From Chromatium weissei (GTDB lineage: Bacteria > Pseudomonadota > Gammaproteobacteria > Chromatiales > Chromatiaceae), in the NCBI RefSeq assembly GCF_016583765.1, contig NZ_NRRR01000001.1, positions 372,001 to 436,000 on the forward strand: 64,000 bases of DNA. The letters are read 5' to 3'. Position 1 is the first letter of the stretch; the number at the start of each line of letters is the position of its first letter. The position numbers and the translations under genes were made by a program. A model generated the notes under the pieces. That model did no database searches. It was not told where the DNA came from and worked only from the letters and a program-made list of their open reading frames with translations. Of this stretch, positions 43,923-55,765 are shown one piece after another.

Positions 43923-44348
43923 TTAACGTCCTTTCATTTTGCGCAATTTTTCAATAGCGCGAAGTTGTGCAACGGCTTCTGCCAATTCGATCTGTGCTCT
44001 GGCGTATTCAAACTTCGCAGATTGACCTGCCAGCGCATCTTCAGCACGACGCTTCGCTTCCAACGCCGCCGCTTCATCGAGATCGCGGGCGCGAATTGCC
44101 GTATCCGCAAGCACGGTCACCACGGTTGGCTGCACTTCCAACATGCCGCCGGACACATAAAAATGCTCCTGCTCGCCATGTTCATTTTCTACGCGCACAT
44201 CACCCGGTTTGAGCCGACTGATAAATGCAGTGTGACGTGGCGCAATGCCGACTTCACCCATTTCCGCTGTCGCGTACACCATCGCGGCAGCTCCCGAATG
44301 AATCGCACCTTCAGCACTCACAATATCGACACGCATGGTTGTTGCCAT
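43923..44348 (-). CDS. atpC: ATP synthase epsilon subunit
   Basis: Epsilon is the central-stalk subunit that also regulates ATP hydrolysis. The 141-residue product has the N-terminal beta-sandwich (TMRVDIVSAEGAIHSGAAAMV, GEVGIAPRHTAFISRLKPG, YVSGGMLEVQPTVVTVLADTA) and the C-terminal two-helix tail rich in Glu, Lys and Arg. It is the last gene of atpIBEFHAGDC, followed by a strong terminator. Confidence 0.96.
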   Translation of the reverse strand: MATTMRVDIVSAEGAIHSGAAAMVYATAEMGEVGIAPRHTAFISRLKPGDVRVENEHGEQEHFYVSGGMLEVQPTVVTVLADTAIRARDLDEAAALEAKRRAEDALAGQSAKFEYARAQIELAEAVAQLRAIEKLRKMKGR

Positions 44349-44360
44349 TGGGAAATCCCC

Positions 44361-46677
<2,317 letters not shown>

Positions 46678-46799
46678 GTGGTTTGTTTCAACCCTTATTG
46701 TGTTGGACTTAGCGTTGCAACCGCCGAGCGGTTGGATGCGCGTCAAAACACATCATCCGTCGCTCAACTTCTACCGAAGCAAGCAACGGACGCTTGTGA

Positions 46800-48341
46800 T
46801 TACCAGGTGTTATTCGCCTTGAAGGTTTTGATCGCAGCGTGCATCGCGGTCTGAATGTCGTCGTTAAAATCGCCACTGGCATTAATCTTTGCCAACAACT
46901 CAGCCTGCGCTGATTTGATATAGCTCTGTAATGCCCGTTCAAAATCAACGACTTTCTTAACGTCCACGTCGTCTAAATAGCCTTCGTTGGCAGCAAACAG
47001 TGAAATCGCCATCTGTCCGACACCCATCGGCGAATACTGCGTCTGCTTCATCAGTTCGGTGACGCGCTCGCCGCGTTGCAACTGCTTTCGCGTGGCTTCA
47101 TCCAAATCGGAGGCGAACTGCGAAAAGGCTGCCAATTCACGGTATTGCGCCAGTGCCAAGCGAATGCCACCGCCGAGTTTCTTGATGATCTTGGTTTGCG
47201 CCGCGCCACCGACACGCGAGACTGACAAACCCGCGTTGATTGCCGGACGAATACCAGAATTGAACAGATCAGTTTCCAAGAAAATCTGACCGTCAGTGAT
47301 TGAAATCACGTTAGTCGGCACGAATGCAGACACGTCGCCAGCCTGCGTTTCGATGATCGGCAGTGCGGTCAATGAACCCGTTTTGCCAGTAATTTTGCCG
47401 CCAGTGGCTTTTTCGACAAAGTTGGCATTCACGCGTGCCGCACGCTCCAATAAGCGCGAATGCAAATAGAACACGTCACCAGGATAGGCTTCACGACCCG
47501 GAGGACGACGCAGCAGCAACGAAACCTGACGATACGCCCAGGCTTGCTTCGTTAAATCGTCATAAACGATCAGTGCATCTTCGCCTTTATCGCGGAAATA
47601 CTCGCCCATCGTGCAGCCGACATAGGGCGCAATAAATTGCATTGCAGCAGATTCAGCGGCAGCAGCAGCAACAATAATGGTATGCGCCATTGCACCGTGT
47701 TCTTCGAGCTTGCGCACCAGCGCCGCAATCGACGAATTTTTCTGCCCGACGGCAACGTAAATACACTTAACGCCAGTGCCTTTCTGATTGATGATCGCGT
47801 CAATCGCAACAGCAGTTTTACCGGTTTGGCGGTCACCAATAATCAGCTCGCGTTGACCACGGCCGACGGGAACCATTGCATCGATCGCCTTCAAACCTGT
47901 TTGCACCGGTTGATCGACGGACTGACGCGCAATAACGCCCGGCGCAACCTTTTCAATCGGTGAAGTGCCAGCGGCGTTAATCGGACCCTTGCCGTCAATT
48001 GGATTGCCCAGCGAATCAACGACACGCCCCAGCAAACCTTCACCAACAGGCACTTCCAATACGCGACCGGTGCAACGCACCCAGTCACCTTCGGAAAGAT
48101 GGGTGTAATCACCGAGGATAACCGCGCCTACGGAGTCGCGTTCCAGATTCAGCGCCAAACCAAAGGCATCACCCGGAAATTCCAACATTTCGTAATACTT
48201 AGCGTCAGACAAACCGTGAATACGGACGATGCCGTCGGTCAGGCTGACGATGGTGCCTTCAGTTCGAGCTTCGGTCTGAAGGTCGAAGTTCTCGATCTTC
48301 TGTTTGATGAGATCGCTGATCTCGGAAGGATTCAGTTGCAT
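46800..48341 (-). CDS. atpA: ATP synthase alpha subunit
   Basis: This is the non-catalytic nucleotide-binding F1 subunit of 513 residues from ATG 48341, the same length as E. coli AtpA. Hallmarks: [20 protein letters not shown]-loop [43 protein letters not shown] and the late [17 protein letters not shown]. It is preceded by atpH and followed by atpG. Confidence 0.98.
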   Translation of the reverse strand: MQLNPSEISDLIKQKIENFDLQTEARTEGTIVSLTDGIVRIHGLSDAKYYEMLEFPGDAFGLALNLERDSVGAVILGDYTHLSEGDWVRCTGRVLEVPVGEGLLGRVVDSLGNPIDGKGPINAAGTSPIEKVAPGVIARQSVDQPVQTGLKAIDAMVPVGRGQRELIIGDRQTGKTAVAIDAIINQKGTGVKCIYVAVGQKNSSIAALVRKLEEHGAMAHTIIVAAAAAESAAMQFIAPYVGCTMGEYFRDKGEDALIVYDDLTKQAWAYRQVSLLLRRPPGREAYPGDVFYLHSRLLERAARVNANFVEKATGGKITGKTGSLTALPIIETQAGDVSAFVPTNVISITDGQIFLETDLFNSGIRPAINAGLSVSRVGGAAQTKIIKKLGGGIRLALAQYRELAAFSQFASDLDEATRKQLQRGERVTELMKQTQYSPMGVGQMAISLFAANEGYLDDVDVKKVVDFERALQSYIKSAQAELLAKINASGDFNDDIQTAMHAAIKTFKANNTW

Positions 48342-48354
48342 GGCGGTGTCCAGT

Positions 48355-48894
48355 TCAGAATTGCAAAGCGTTAGCCAGTTGCTTGATCTTGCCGCGTACT
48401 GAGTCGTCGATGACGAGATCGTCAGCGCGAATCTCAATCCCGCCAATCAATGCGCTGTCGGTTTCGACCGTCAGTTCGACCTGACCTCCAAAGCGTCGTG
48501 CCAACGCCTGAGCCAGTGATGCTTGCTCCTCGGCGCTCACGTCAAAGGCACTGCGAATTTGCACGTGACGTACACCTTGATCGGCGACGCGCTTCACTTC
48601 AAAAAGACGCGCAATTTCAGGAAGTGCAGTCAAACGCGCATTTTTTGATAACAGGCGCAAAAAGTTGGCAGCTTCTTGGTGAAGCTGTGCATCACAAACA
48701 TCAAGAATGATGTCGCAAGTGCGTTCACGCGAAACACTTGGGTTACGAATTCGAGCGACCATAAGCGGATCAGTGGTCACCGCTACCAGCAGCGCCAGAG
48801 CTTGAGACCAGTGATCGATCTGCCCGACTTCTTTGGCACGCTCAAATACCGCTTCGGCATAGGGACGTGCGGTGGTGGTCATGTCTCCGGCCAT
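48355..48894 (-). CDS. atpH: ATP synthase delta subunit
   Basis: Delta links F1 to the peripheral stalk. The 179-residue protein has [22 protein letters not shown] at the start, [21 protein letters not shown] in the middle and the conserved C-terminal [26 protein letters not shown]. Either of two nearby ATG codons (48894, 48882) may be the start. Confidence 0.95.
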   Translation of the reverse strand: MAGDMTTTARPYAEAVFERAKEVGQIDHWSQALALLVAVTTDPLMVARIRNPSVSRERTCDIILDVCDAQLHQEAANFLRLLSKNARLTALPEIARLFEVKRVADQGVRHVQIRSAFDVSAEEQASLAQALARRFGGQVELTVETDSALIGGIEIRADDLVIDDSVRGKIKQLANALQF

Positions 48895-48903
48895 GAGGTG
48901 TCC

Positions 48904-49374
48904 TTAAAGCTGCTTGGCGAAAGTATCGACGAGCGACCGATGTGCACTGACATCGATCTCTTTTTGAAGAATTTTCTCGGCTGCAGCAATCGCAAGCGCC
49001 GCCACCCGTTCCCGCAATTCTTCACGAGCACGATTGGTTTCCCGATCAATTTCAGCCTGTGCTGCGGTCACGAGCCGACTGCCTTCAGCACGTGCATCGT
49101 CCTTCGCTTCTTCAACGATTTCAGTCGCTCGTTTCTGTGCTTGCGTGACGATCTCAGCCGCAGTCGCCTTCGCCTCAGTCATCAATTCCAGCGCCTGTTG
49201 TTCACCACGCGCTTTTTCCTGATGACCACGCTCGGCAGCAGCAAGACCCTCAGCAATTTTGGTCTTGCGCTCCGCCAACGCACCGACGATGGGCGGCCAG
49301 ACATATTTCATACAAAACCCGACGAACACCGCAAAAGCGATCATCTGGGCGAATAGCGTTAAATTGATATTCAT
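48904..49374 (-). CDS. atpF: ATP synthase b subunit
   Basis: This Fo peripheral-stalk subunit is 156 residues, like E. coli AtpF. One N-terminal membrane helix (INLTLFAQMIAFAVFVGFCMKYVWPPI) is followed by a long charged amphipathic helix. A second b-prime gene is absent, so the stalk should be a homodimer. Confidence 0.96.
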   Translation of the reverse strand: MNINLTLFAQMIAFAVFVGFCMKYVWPPIVGALAERKTKIAEGLAAAERGHQEKARGEQQALELMTEAKATAAEIVTQAQKRATEIVEEAKDDARAEGSRLVTAAQAEIDRETNRAREELRERVAALAIAAAEKILQKEIDVSAHRSLVDTFAKQL

Positions 49375-49456
49375 AGCGTTGCCTCGTGCCTATGTCTCGT
49401 ACCGAATCAGGGTGATTGGTGAAAAAACCGCGACCCTGGCGGGAGCGGGACGCTGA

Positions 49457-49717
<261 letters not shown>

Positions 49718-49818
49718 TCAGAGTTAGGTGTTGCGACAAAAGTTAAGGGTAAAGCAGATAAACCAGAATCACTTAATCAATTTGCGCTATCTGCAGTTAA
49801 GCGAATAGCGCAATTCAA

Positions 49819-50691
<873 letters not shown>

Positions 50692-50698
50692 TCATCTC

Positions 50699-51073
50699 TC
50701 ACATCGGGTTTCGACTGCCGAATTGGGCGGCGATCAAGGTTGGTATGATTTGGGTGATAAAATAAGCGCCCAGCATGACTGGGATATTAAGGTTGTCAAA
50801 CGTTAACCATGCCAGCGTAAATAAGCTCAAAACAACCGCAATTTTAAGAATTTCACCCTGATAAAAACGCCGTGTTAAATGCGGTATTTCCTGTGCACGG
50901 TAATTCCGAAAAATCAGAGCTGCGAGCAGTGTATTGGCAATGCAACAAACTCCAGAACCAACGGCAACCGCAATTGCATCACTTGAAAATAACGCAATAA
51001 AACTCACCACAAAACCAAAAACAATTTGGGTTTGAAGAAGTAATTTAGCCTGAAACACACCCGAATGTTGCAT
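50699..51073 (-). CDS. atpI: ATP synthase I chain
   Basis: AtpI helps assemble the c ring. The 124-residue protein has four hydrophobic segments and the pattern LLQTQIVFGFVVSFIAL ... FYQGEILKIAVVLSLFTLAW, typical of the proteobacterial AtpI family. It heads the atp operon; the operon promoter should lie in the gap 51074-51433. Confidence 0.9.
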   Translation of the reverse strand: MQHSGVFQAKLLLQTQIVFGFVVSFIALFSSDAIAVAVGSGVCCIANTLLAALIFRNYRAQEIPHLTRRFYQGEILKIAVVLSLFTLAWLTFDNLNIPVMLGAYFITQIIPTLIAAQFGSRNPM

Positions 51074-51433
51074 GGGTTGTCAAGAATCGGACAATCGCGG
51101 TATTTACGGAACGCCAAGTATAAGTGGTTGCCGATAGAGGGTCAACGTAACCGTTCCAAAAAACGAATCAAAGTCGATTCGGCGAATTTATCCATACTCG
51201 GTTGATGCGACAAATTGCCCGACTCAAGTTCTTTGACGTTCAGTTGCATCAGAACACGCAAATTGATGAGTGATGGTGCGTAATAATTTCACATATTTTC
51301 ACGTTGAACCATCAGTTTTTATTGCTCGGTTGCCGCATTTAATTCGATTGGTTTTGGCAGTTTAATTTGCTGCATGATACTTTTTTCGATGTCGAGACGT
51401 TGTTATCATTTCATCGATTAAGCACCGCCAATA
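51074..51433 (-). other. 360-base gap upstream of atpI with possible coding remnants
   Basis: This gap should hold the atp promoter, but no convincing -35/-10 pair was identified. On the minus strand two short stretches look coding-like: ATG 51375 opening MQQIKLPKPIELNAATEQ before a TAA at 51322, and a frame ending at 51142 that includes MQLNVKELESGNLSHQPSMD and FAESTLIRFLERLR (ATG at 51249, 35 residues). I do not recognise either. They may be a decayed gene, small proteins or chance. Confidence 0.3.
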
Positions 51434-52891
51434 TCAAATCAATACCACATCATATTGCTCTTGTGTATACAACGATTCTGCTTGCAATCGAATAGGACGA
51501 CCAATAAACGCTTCCAATTCTGCAAGATGTGCTGATTCTTCATCGAGCATTCGATCAACGACTTCCTGCGATGCTAATACCAATAGCGTTTCGACATCGA
51601 ATTGTCGTGCTTCTCGCAAAATCTCACGAAAAATCTCATAGCAGGTGGTTTCCGCTGTTTTAATTGAACCGCGTCCACCGCAACACGGGCAAGGTTCGCA
51701 TAACACATGCTCCAATGATTCGCGGGTGCGCTTGCGAGTCATTTCCACTAAACCTAATGATGACACCTCGGTAATATGCGTTTTTGCGTGATCGCGGGCG
51801 AGGCATTTTTCTAATGCACGCAGCACTTGGCGTTTATGTTCTTCTTCACCCATGTCGATGAAATCAATGATGATAATGCCGCCGAGATTACGTAACCGTA
51901 ATTGCCGACAAATTGCTTGTGCTGCTTCAAGATTGGTTTTGAAAATGGTTTCTTCGAGATTGCGGTGACCAACAAATGCACCGGTATTAATATCAATGGT
52001 GGTCATGGCTTCCGTTTGATCAATCACTAAATGACCGCCAGATTTCAAACTGACTTTTCGTAATAACGCTTTTTTAATTTCTTCTTCAATTCCGTATAAA
52101 TCGAATAGCGGGCGCGCACCCTGATAATGTTCAATACGACCCTGTATTTCTGGAATGTAATTGGCAGCAAAGGGTAATGCTTGTTCAAACATGGCACGAG
52201 AATCAATGCGAATACGCTCCACTTCTGGTGTGACTAAATCGCGTAATGCCCGTAGTGTTAATGGTAAATCATCGTGAATTAAGCAAATGTGCGTGGCTTG
52301 CGCGCAGCGTTGTTGAATACCGCGCCATAGTTTGGCTAAAAACTGCATGTCGTTGATTAAGACTTCTTCATTCACGCCTTCAGCAGCTGTCCGTCCAATA
52401 AAACCGCCTTCATTCGGATGTGCATCGACATGACGCTGCAAAATGTCGCGCAAACGTCGTCGTTCTTCTTCGTCTTCAATTTTCTGTGAAATGCCGGTAT
52501 TGCCGAGCGTGGGCATACACACCAAATAGCGCGAGGCGAGTGAGACATTGGTGGTTAATCGCGCACCTTTGGAGCCGAGTGGGTCTTTGACCACCTGCAC
52601 CATGAGCATGTCGCCTTCGTGTACCAATTCATGAATTTGATCGGTGCGAATGTCGTTTTGCACTGCGCTGAAAATATCGGAAGCGTGAAGAAATGCCGCT
52701 CGTGCCAGCCCAATATCGACAAAGGCTGCTTGCATTCCCGGCAGCACTCGGCACACCCGTCCTTTATAGATATTGCCGACTAAACCGGCGCGTTCGGCAC
52801 GTTCAATGATGATTTCCTGCACCACGCCGTTTTCGACCACAGCAACCCGAGTCTCAGGCGGCGTTACATTGATGAGGATTTCTTCAGTCAC
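51434..52891 (-). CDS. rng: Ribonuclease G
   Basis: RNase G processes the 5' end of 16S rRNA and degrades some mRNAs. The 485-residue protein is the short RNase E/G form: MTEEILINVTPPETRVAVVENG, an S1-like domain (GNIYKGRVCRVLPGMQAAFVDIG), catalytic Asp residues in TIDINTGAFVGH and IIIDFIDMGEEEHKRQ, and the zinc-link CEPCPCCGGRG. The degradosome scaffold of RNase E is absent. A maf fragment and rlmH lie just upstream. Confidence 0.96.
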   Translation of the reverse strand: MTEEILINVTPPETRVAVVENGVVQEIIIERAERAGLVGNIYKGRVCRVLPGMQAAFVDIGLARAAFLHASDIFSAVQNDIRTDQIHELVHEGDMLMVQVVKDPLGSKGARLTTNVSLASRYLVCMPTLGNTGISQKIEDEEERRRLRDILQRHVDAHPNEGGFIGRTAAEGVNEEVLINDMQFLAKLWRGIQQRCAQATHICLIHDDLPLTLRALRDLVTPEVERIRIDSRAMFEQALPFAANYIPEIQGRIEHYQGARPLFDLYGIEEEIKKALLRKVSLKSGGHLVIDQTEAMTTIDINTGAFVGHRNLEETIFKTNLEAAQAICRQLRLRNLGGIIIIDFIDMGEEEHKRQVLRALEKCLARDHAKTHITEVSSLGLVEMTRKRTRESLEHVLCEPCPCCGGRGSIKTAETTCYEIFREILREARQFDVETLLVLASQEVVDRMLDEESAHLAELEAFIGRPIRLQAESLYTQEQYDVVLI

Positions 52892-53024
52892 AGAATCGCA
52901 ATCTCGATGGGTTGGAAAACTTGATGAACGCGCTCAAACAATAACCGCAACATTGCCGCAGCAGCATTCGCATCACGTGGCTTTCCGTAAAGATACGCGC
53001 ATTGCAGATGACGGCGGTATCGGA
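52891..53024 (-). pseudogene. maf: Remnant of maf (nucleotide pyrophosphatase) between rlmH and rng
   Basis: Immediately after the rlmH stop, one frame reads DTAVICNARIF (53021-52989) and the next frame continues GKPRDANAAAAMLRLLFERVHQV (52986-52918). Joined, they match the middle of Maf/YhdE proteins (the SDTVV...GKP-D...A..ML..LSG..H.V region). The parts needed before and after (roughly 70 and 80-90 residues) are missing and the two pieces are out of frame. rlmH-maf-rng is a common gammaproteobacterial order, so this is a decayed maf in its expected place. Confidence 0.75.
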
Positions 53025-53027
53025 ACA

Positions 53028-53498
53028 TCAACCACGATGATAAGGATGTCCTTGCAGTAACGTCCAAGCGCGATAAAGCTGCTCGGCAACAATGACGCGT
53101 ACCAGCGGATGCGGAAATGTCAATGCAGACAATGACCAGCGTTGCCCAGCGCGAGCTAAACAATTCGCTGCCAAACCATCAGCTCCACCGATCAACAACG
53201 CGCAATCCTGCCCAGCAGCCAACCAATTTTTAAGTTGTAGCGCCAGCATCTCAGTGCTCCAACATTGCCCAGTCACATCGAGCGCCACCACGCCAGCACC
53301 TTTGGGAATCGCTTTGAGAATACGTCGCCCCTCGTCCTCACAGGCCTGCGCCGCGACTGTGGTTTTGGTGCGGCGCAACGGTTCAATTTCCACCAATTTG
53401 AGCGCGCATTCTGATGGAAGCCGTTTGGCATATTCGGCATAGCCCGCCGCAACCCAATCCGGCATTCGTTGCCCAACGCTGAGAAGATGAATTCGCAT
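53028..53498 (-). CDS. rlmH: 23S rRNA pseudouridine-1915 N3-methyltransferase
   Basis: RlmH, a SPOUT methyltransferase, modifies Psi1915 of 23S rRNA on the 70S ribosome. From ATG 53498 the protein has 156 residues (E. coli 155). Hallmarks: MRIHLLSVGQRMPDWV, LLIGGADGLA, SLSALTFPHPLVRVIVAEQLYRAW and the terminal HPYHRG. rsfS, its usual upstream partner, is absent; tatA diverges instead. Confidence 0.96.
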   Translation of the reverse strand: MRIHLLSVGQRMPDWVAAGYAEYAKRLPSECALKLVEIEPLRRTKTTVAAQACEDEGRRILKAIPKGAGVVALDVTGQCWSTEMLALQLKNWLAAGQDCALLIGGADGLAANCLARAGQRWSLSALTFPHPLVRVIVAEQLYRAWTLLQGHPYHRG

Positions 53499-53622
53499 AA
53501 CGACCTGAATCAATAAAGAAGCGGTGATCATCGCCGAGATCACCGCAAGCGTAAACGCGTCATTTCCATTGTTATTCGGTTATCATTTAATTCTCAGCTT
53601 TTTATGCACAACGGAGAAATCT

Positions 53623-53877
53623 ATGGGACTTGGTGGCGTGAGCATTTGGCAGTTATTGATCATTCTGGTCATCATCGTGCTGATGTTTGGAACCAAACGT
53701 TTGAAAGACATCGGCTCCGATCTCGGCAGTGCCGTGCGCGGATTCAAAAATTCGATGGCTGATGCTGAAAAGGGCAGCGATGACACGTCGACGACTGCGA
53801 CCGGAGCAGATGCACCGACAGCAGTGAAAACTCAGCCTGCTGCCGATAAAGATCGGGACACCGCAGCGCGCTCGTAG
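53623..53877 (+). CDS. tatA: Sec-independent translocase protein TatA
   Basis: TatA oligomerises to form the Tat passage for folded proteins. From ATG 53623, behind a GGAGA site, the protein has 84 residues: a single N-terminal helix ([21 protein letters not shown]), the amphipathic helix [18 protein letters not shown] and a polar tail. [13 protein letters not shown] is diagnostic for TatA. Confidence 0.95.
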   Translation: MGLGGVSIWQLLIILVIIVLMFGTKRLKDIGSDLGSAVRGFKNSMADAEKGSDDTSTTATGADAPTAVKTQPAADKDRDTAARS

Positions 53878-53917
53878 CCGTTAAACGCGACGCTCAAACG
53901 AAAACAGGATTGACTCC

Positions 53918-54268
53918 ATGTTTGATGTTGGCTTTTCGGAATTGGTGTTGGTCGCCATTGTCGCGCTGCTGGTCGTCGGCCCAGAACGCCTGCCCAAGGT
54001 CGCACGCGTGGCAGGCATGTGGCTGGGACGCGCTCGCCGCACGCTCGGCGCGGTGAAACAGGAAATCGACCGCGAAATGAAAGCAAGCGAACTTGCTGAC
54101 ATTTTGAAACAGCAAGCACTTTCACAATCAGTTGAAAGTATTATTGAAATATCAACGCAAACGGCAGCAGCGCCCGCCACAATCACTTCGGCAACAACTG
54201 CTTCCACAGATTCCACGCCCGCAGTGCCCGCTTCATCGCCGACTGATTCCACCACACTCCGCGACTAA
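53918..54268 (+). CDS. tatB: Sec-independent translocase protein TatB
   Basis: TatB forms the twin-arginine signal receptor with TatC. The 116-residue protein starts MFDVGFSELVLVAIVALLVVGPERLPKVAR, which is diagnostic, followed by an amphipathic helix and an Ala/Thr/Ser-rich tail. tatC, normally next, is not here. Confidence 0.95.
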   Translation: MFDVGFSELVLVAIVALLVVGPERLPKVARVAGMWLGRARRTLGAVKQEIDREMKASELADILKQQALSQSVESIIEISTQTAAAPATITSATTASTDSTPAVPASSPTDSTTLRD

Positions 54269-54305
54269 TCGATCTTCGTTCGACCTTTCTGTTTGTTCAA
54301 AAAAA

Positions 54306-54341
54306 CCATCAACGATGCCGTCACCGCAGCACCGTTGATGG
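54306..54341 (+). terminator. Possible hairpin after tatB
   Basis: A perfect nine-base stem CCATCAACG / CGTTGATGG with an 18-base loop lies 38 bases after the tatB stop. No U-run follows it, so it may be an mRNA 3' end structure or attenuator rather than a strong terminator. Confidence 0.4.
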
Positions 54342-54383
54342 AAAATTCGTGTTTCGACACCTTCATCTATTGAGGCTAATCGC

Positions 54384-55733
54384 TTGAATGCTTTTGCACT
54401 TTTGACCGCTCGCGTTCGCACCCTGACTTGGATGGTGCTGATGTTCGTTCCGTTTGCCGCCAGCGCCGCGACCCATGAAATCACGGTGTTTGGTATTCCG
54501 ACCGAATTCATTCTGTTCGCATTGACGCTGCTCGGTGTGGCGCTGTTTCACCATCACACCCTACCGGTCGCGCTCACTGGCTTGACGACCATCATCATTT
54601 ACAAACTGATGTTTACTGGTTTTCATGCTGGCGCTGGGCTGGCTGGCCTCGCCGGACATCTGTCGGGCGAATGGGTGATTTTGACCAACCTGCTCGGACT
54701 GCTGCTCGGATTCGCGCTGCTGGCGCGGCATTTTGAAGACAGCGGCGTTCCCCACATGCTGCCGCGTTATCTACCGAATGGCTGGCTCGGCGGGCTGATG
54801 CTGTTATTCGTCATCTTTGTGTTATCGAGCTTTCTCGACAACATTGCCGCCGCACTCATCGGCGGAACCATCGCCATGACCGTTTTTCAGCGGCGCGTCC
54901 ACATCGGCTATCTCGCCGCAATTGTCGCAGCCTCCAACGCCGGCGGTTCTGGCAGCGTGGTCGGCGACACCACCACCACGATGATGTGGATTTCCGGCAT
55001 CGCACCGCTCGAAGTGCTTCATGCCTACGTTGCCGCCGGAGTAGCCGTAATCGTCTTTGGCATTCCCGCCGCAATTCAACAACATCGCTTCTCGCCCATC
55101 GTGTGCGACGCACCGGTCGGCGCAACCATCGACTGGGCACGTTTAGGCATTGTCGCGTGGATTCTCGTCGCTGCCGTTTCAACCAACGTCATCATGAATC
55201 TTGAATTCAAAGAATTAGCTAGCGCCTTTCCGGTACTTGGTATTGCCGTATGGATTGCTATTTTATTCGCAGCGCGAATACGCCAACCAGAATGGAGCCT
55301 ATTACCAGAAGCATTAAAAGGCAGTTTATTTTTATTAACGCTGGTCGTTTGCGCATCAATGATGCCAGTCGAACGTTTACCAGAAGCATCATGGCATTCC
55401 GCATTAACCCTCGGCTTTGTTTCCGCCGTATTCGACAACATTCCATTAACCGCATTGGCAATTAAACAAGGCGGTTTTGATTGGGGAATGCTGGCATATG
55501 CCGTTGGTTTTGGTGGTTCAATGATTTGGTTCGGCAGTTCGGCCGGCGTAGCACTCTCCAATATGTATCCTGAAGCAAAATCAGTCGGTGCGTGGCTGCG
55601 GCAAGGCTGGCATGTCACCTTGGCTTATGTCATTGGTTTTGCTGCGTTAATGCTCACACTCGGCTGGCAACCGCATCAGGCTGCGGCTGAAACTTCAGCG
55701 ATTGAGATTGCACCGCAATTCAATCCACAATAA
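54384..55733 (+). CDS. NhaD/ArsB-like sodium:proton antiporter family membrane protein
   Basis: This is an inner-membrane protein of 449 residues with about eleven membrane segments and an N-terminal signal-like stretch (WMVLMFVPFAASAA). It resembles the ion-transporter superfamily including NhaD and citrate/arsenite carriers: FVLSSFLDNIAAALIGGTIA, AIVAASNAGGSGSVVGDTTTTMMWISG and the second half-repeat FVSAVFDNIPLTALAI, with LDN and FDN motifs symmetrical. The start is TTG 54384. The first two thirds are GC-rich and the last third distinctly AT-rich. Substrate is uncertain; sodium/proton exchange is the best guess. Confidence 0.8.
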   Translation: MNAFALLTARVRTLTWMVLMFVPFAASAATHEITVFGIPTEFILFALTLLGVALFHHHTLPVALTGLTTIIIYKLMFTGFHAGAGLAGLAGHLSGEWVILTNLLGLLLGFALLARHFEDSGVPHMLPRYLPNGWLGGLMLLFVIFVLSSFLDNIAAALIGGTIAMTVFQRRVHIGYLAAIVAASNAGGSGSVVGDTTTTMMWISGIAPLEVLHAYVAAGVAVIVFGIPAAIQQHRFSPIVCDAPVGATIDWARLGIVAWILVAAVSTNVIMNLEFKELASAFPVLGIAVWIAILFAARIRQPEWSLLPEALKGSLFLLTLVVCASMMPVERLPEASWHSALTLGFVSAVFDNIPLTALAIKQGGFDWGMLAYAVGFGGSMIWFGSSAGVALSNMYPEAKSVGAWLRQGWHVTLAYVIGFAALMLTLGWQPHQAAAETSAIEIAPQFNPQ

Positions 55734-55765
55734 CGTTTAATGTCATCACCTTTGAATTAACCGAA

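Noticed and set aside
52888..53163. A 91-residue minus-strand open frame overlapping rlmH
   Set aside because: Its N-terminal part is antisense-frame noise over rlmH; only the last part is meaningful, as a maf fragment.
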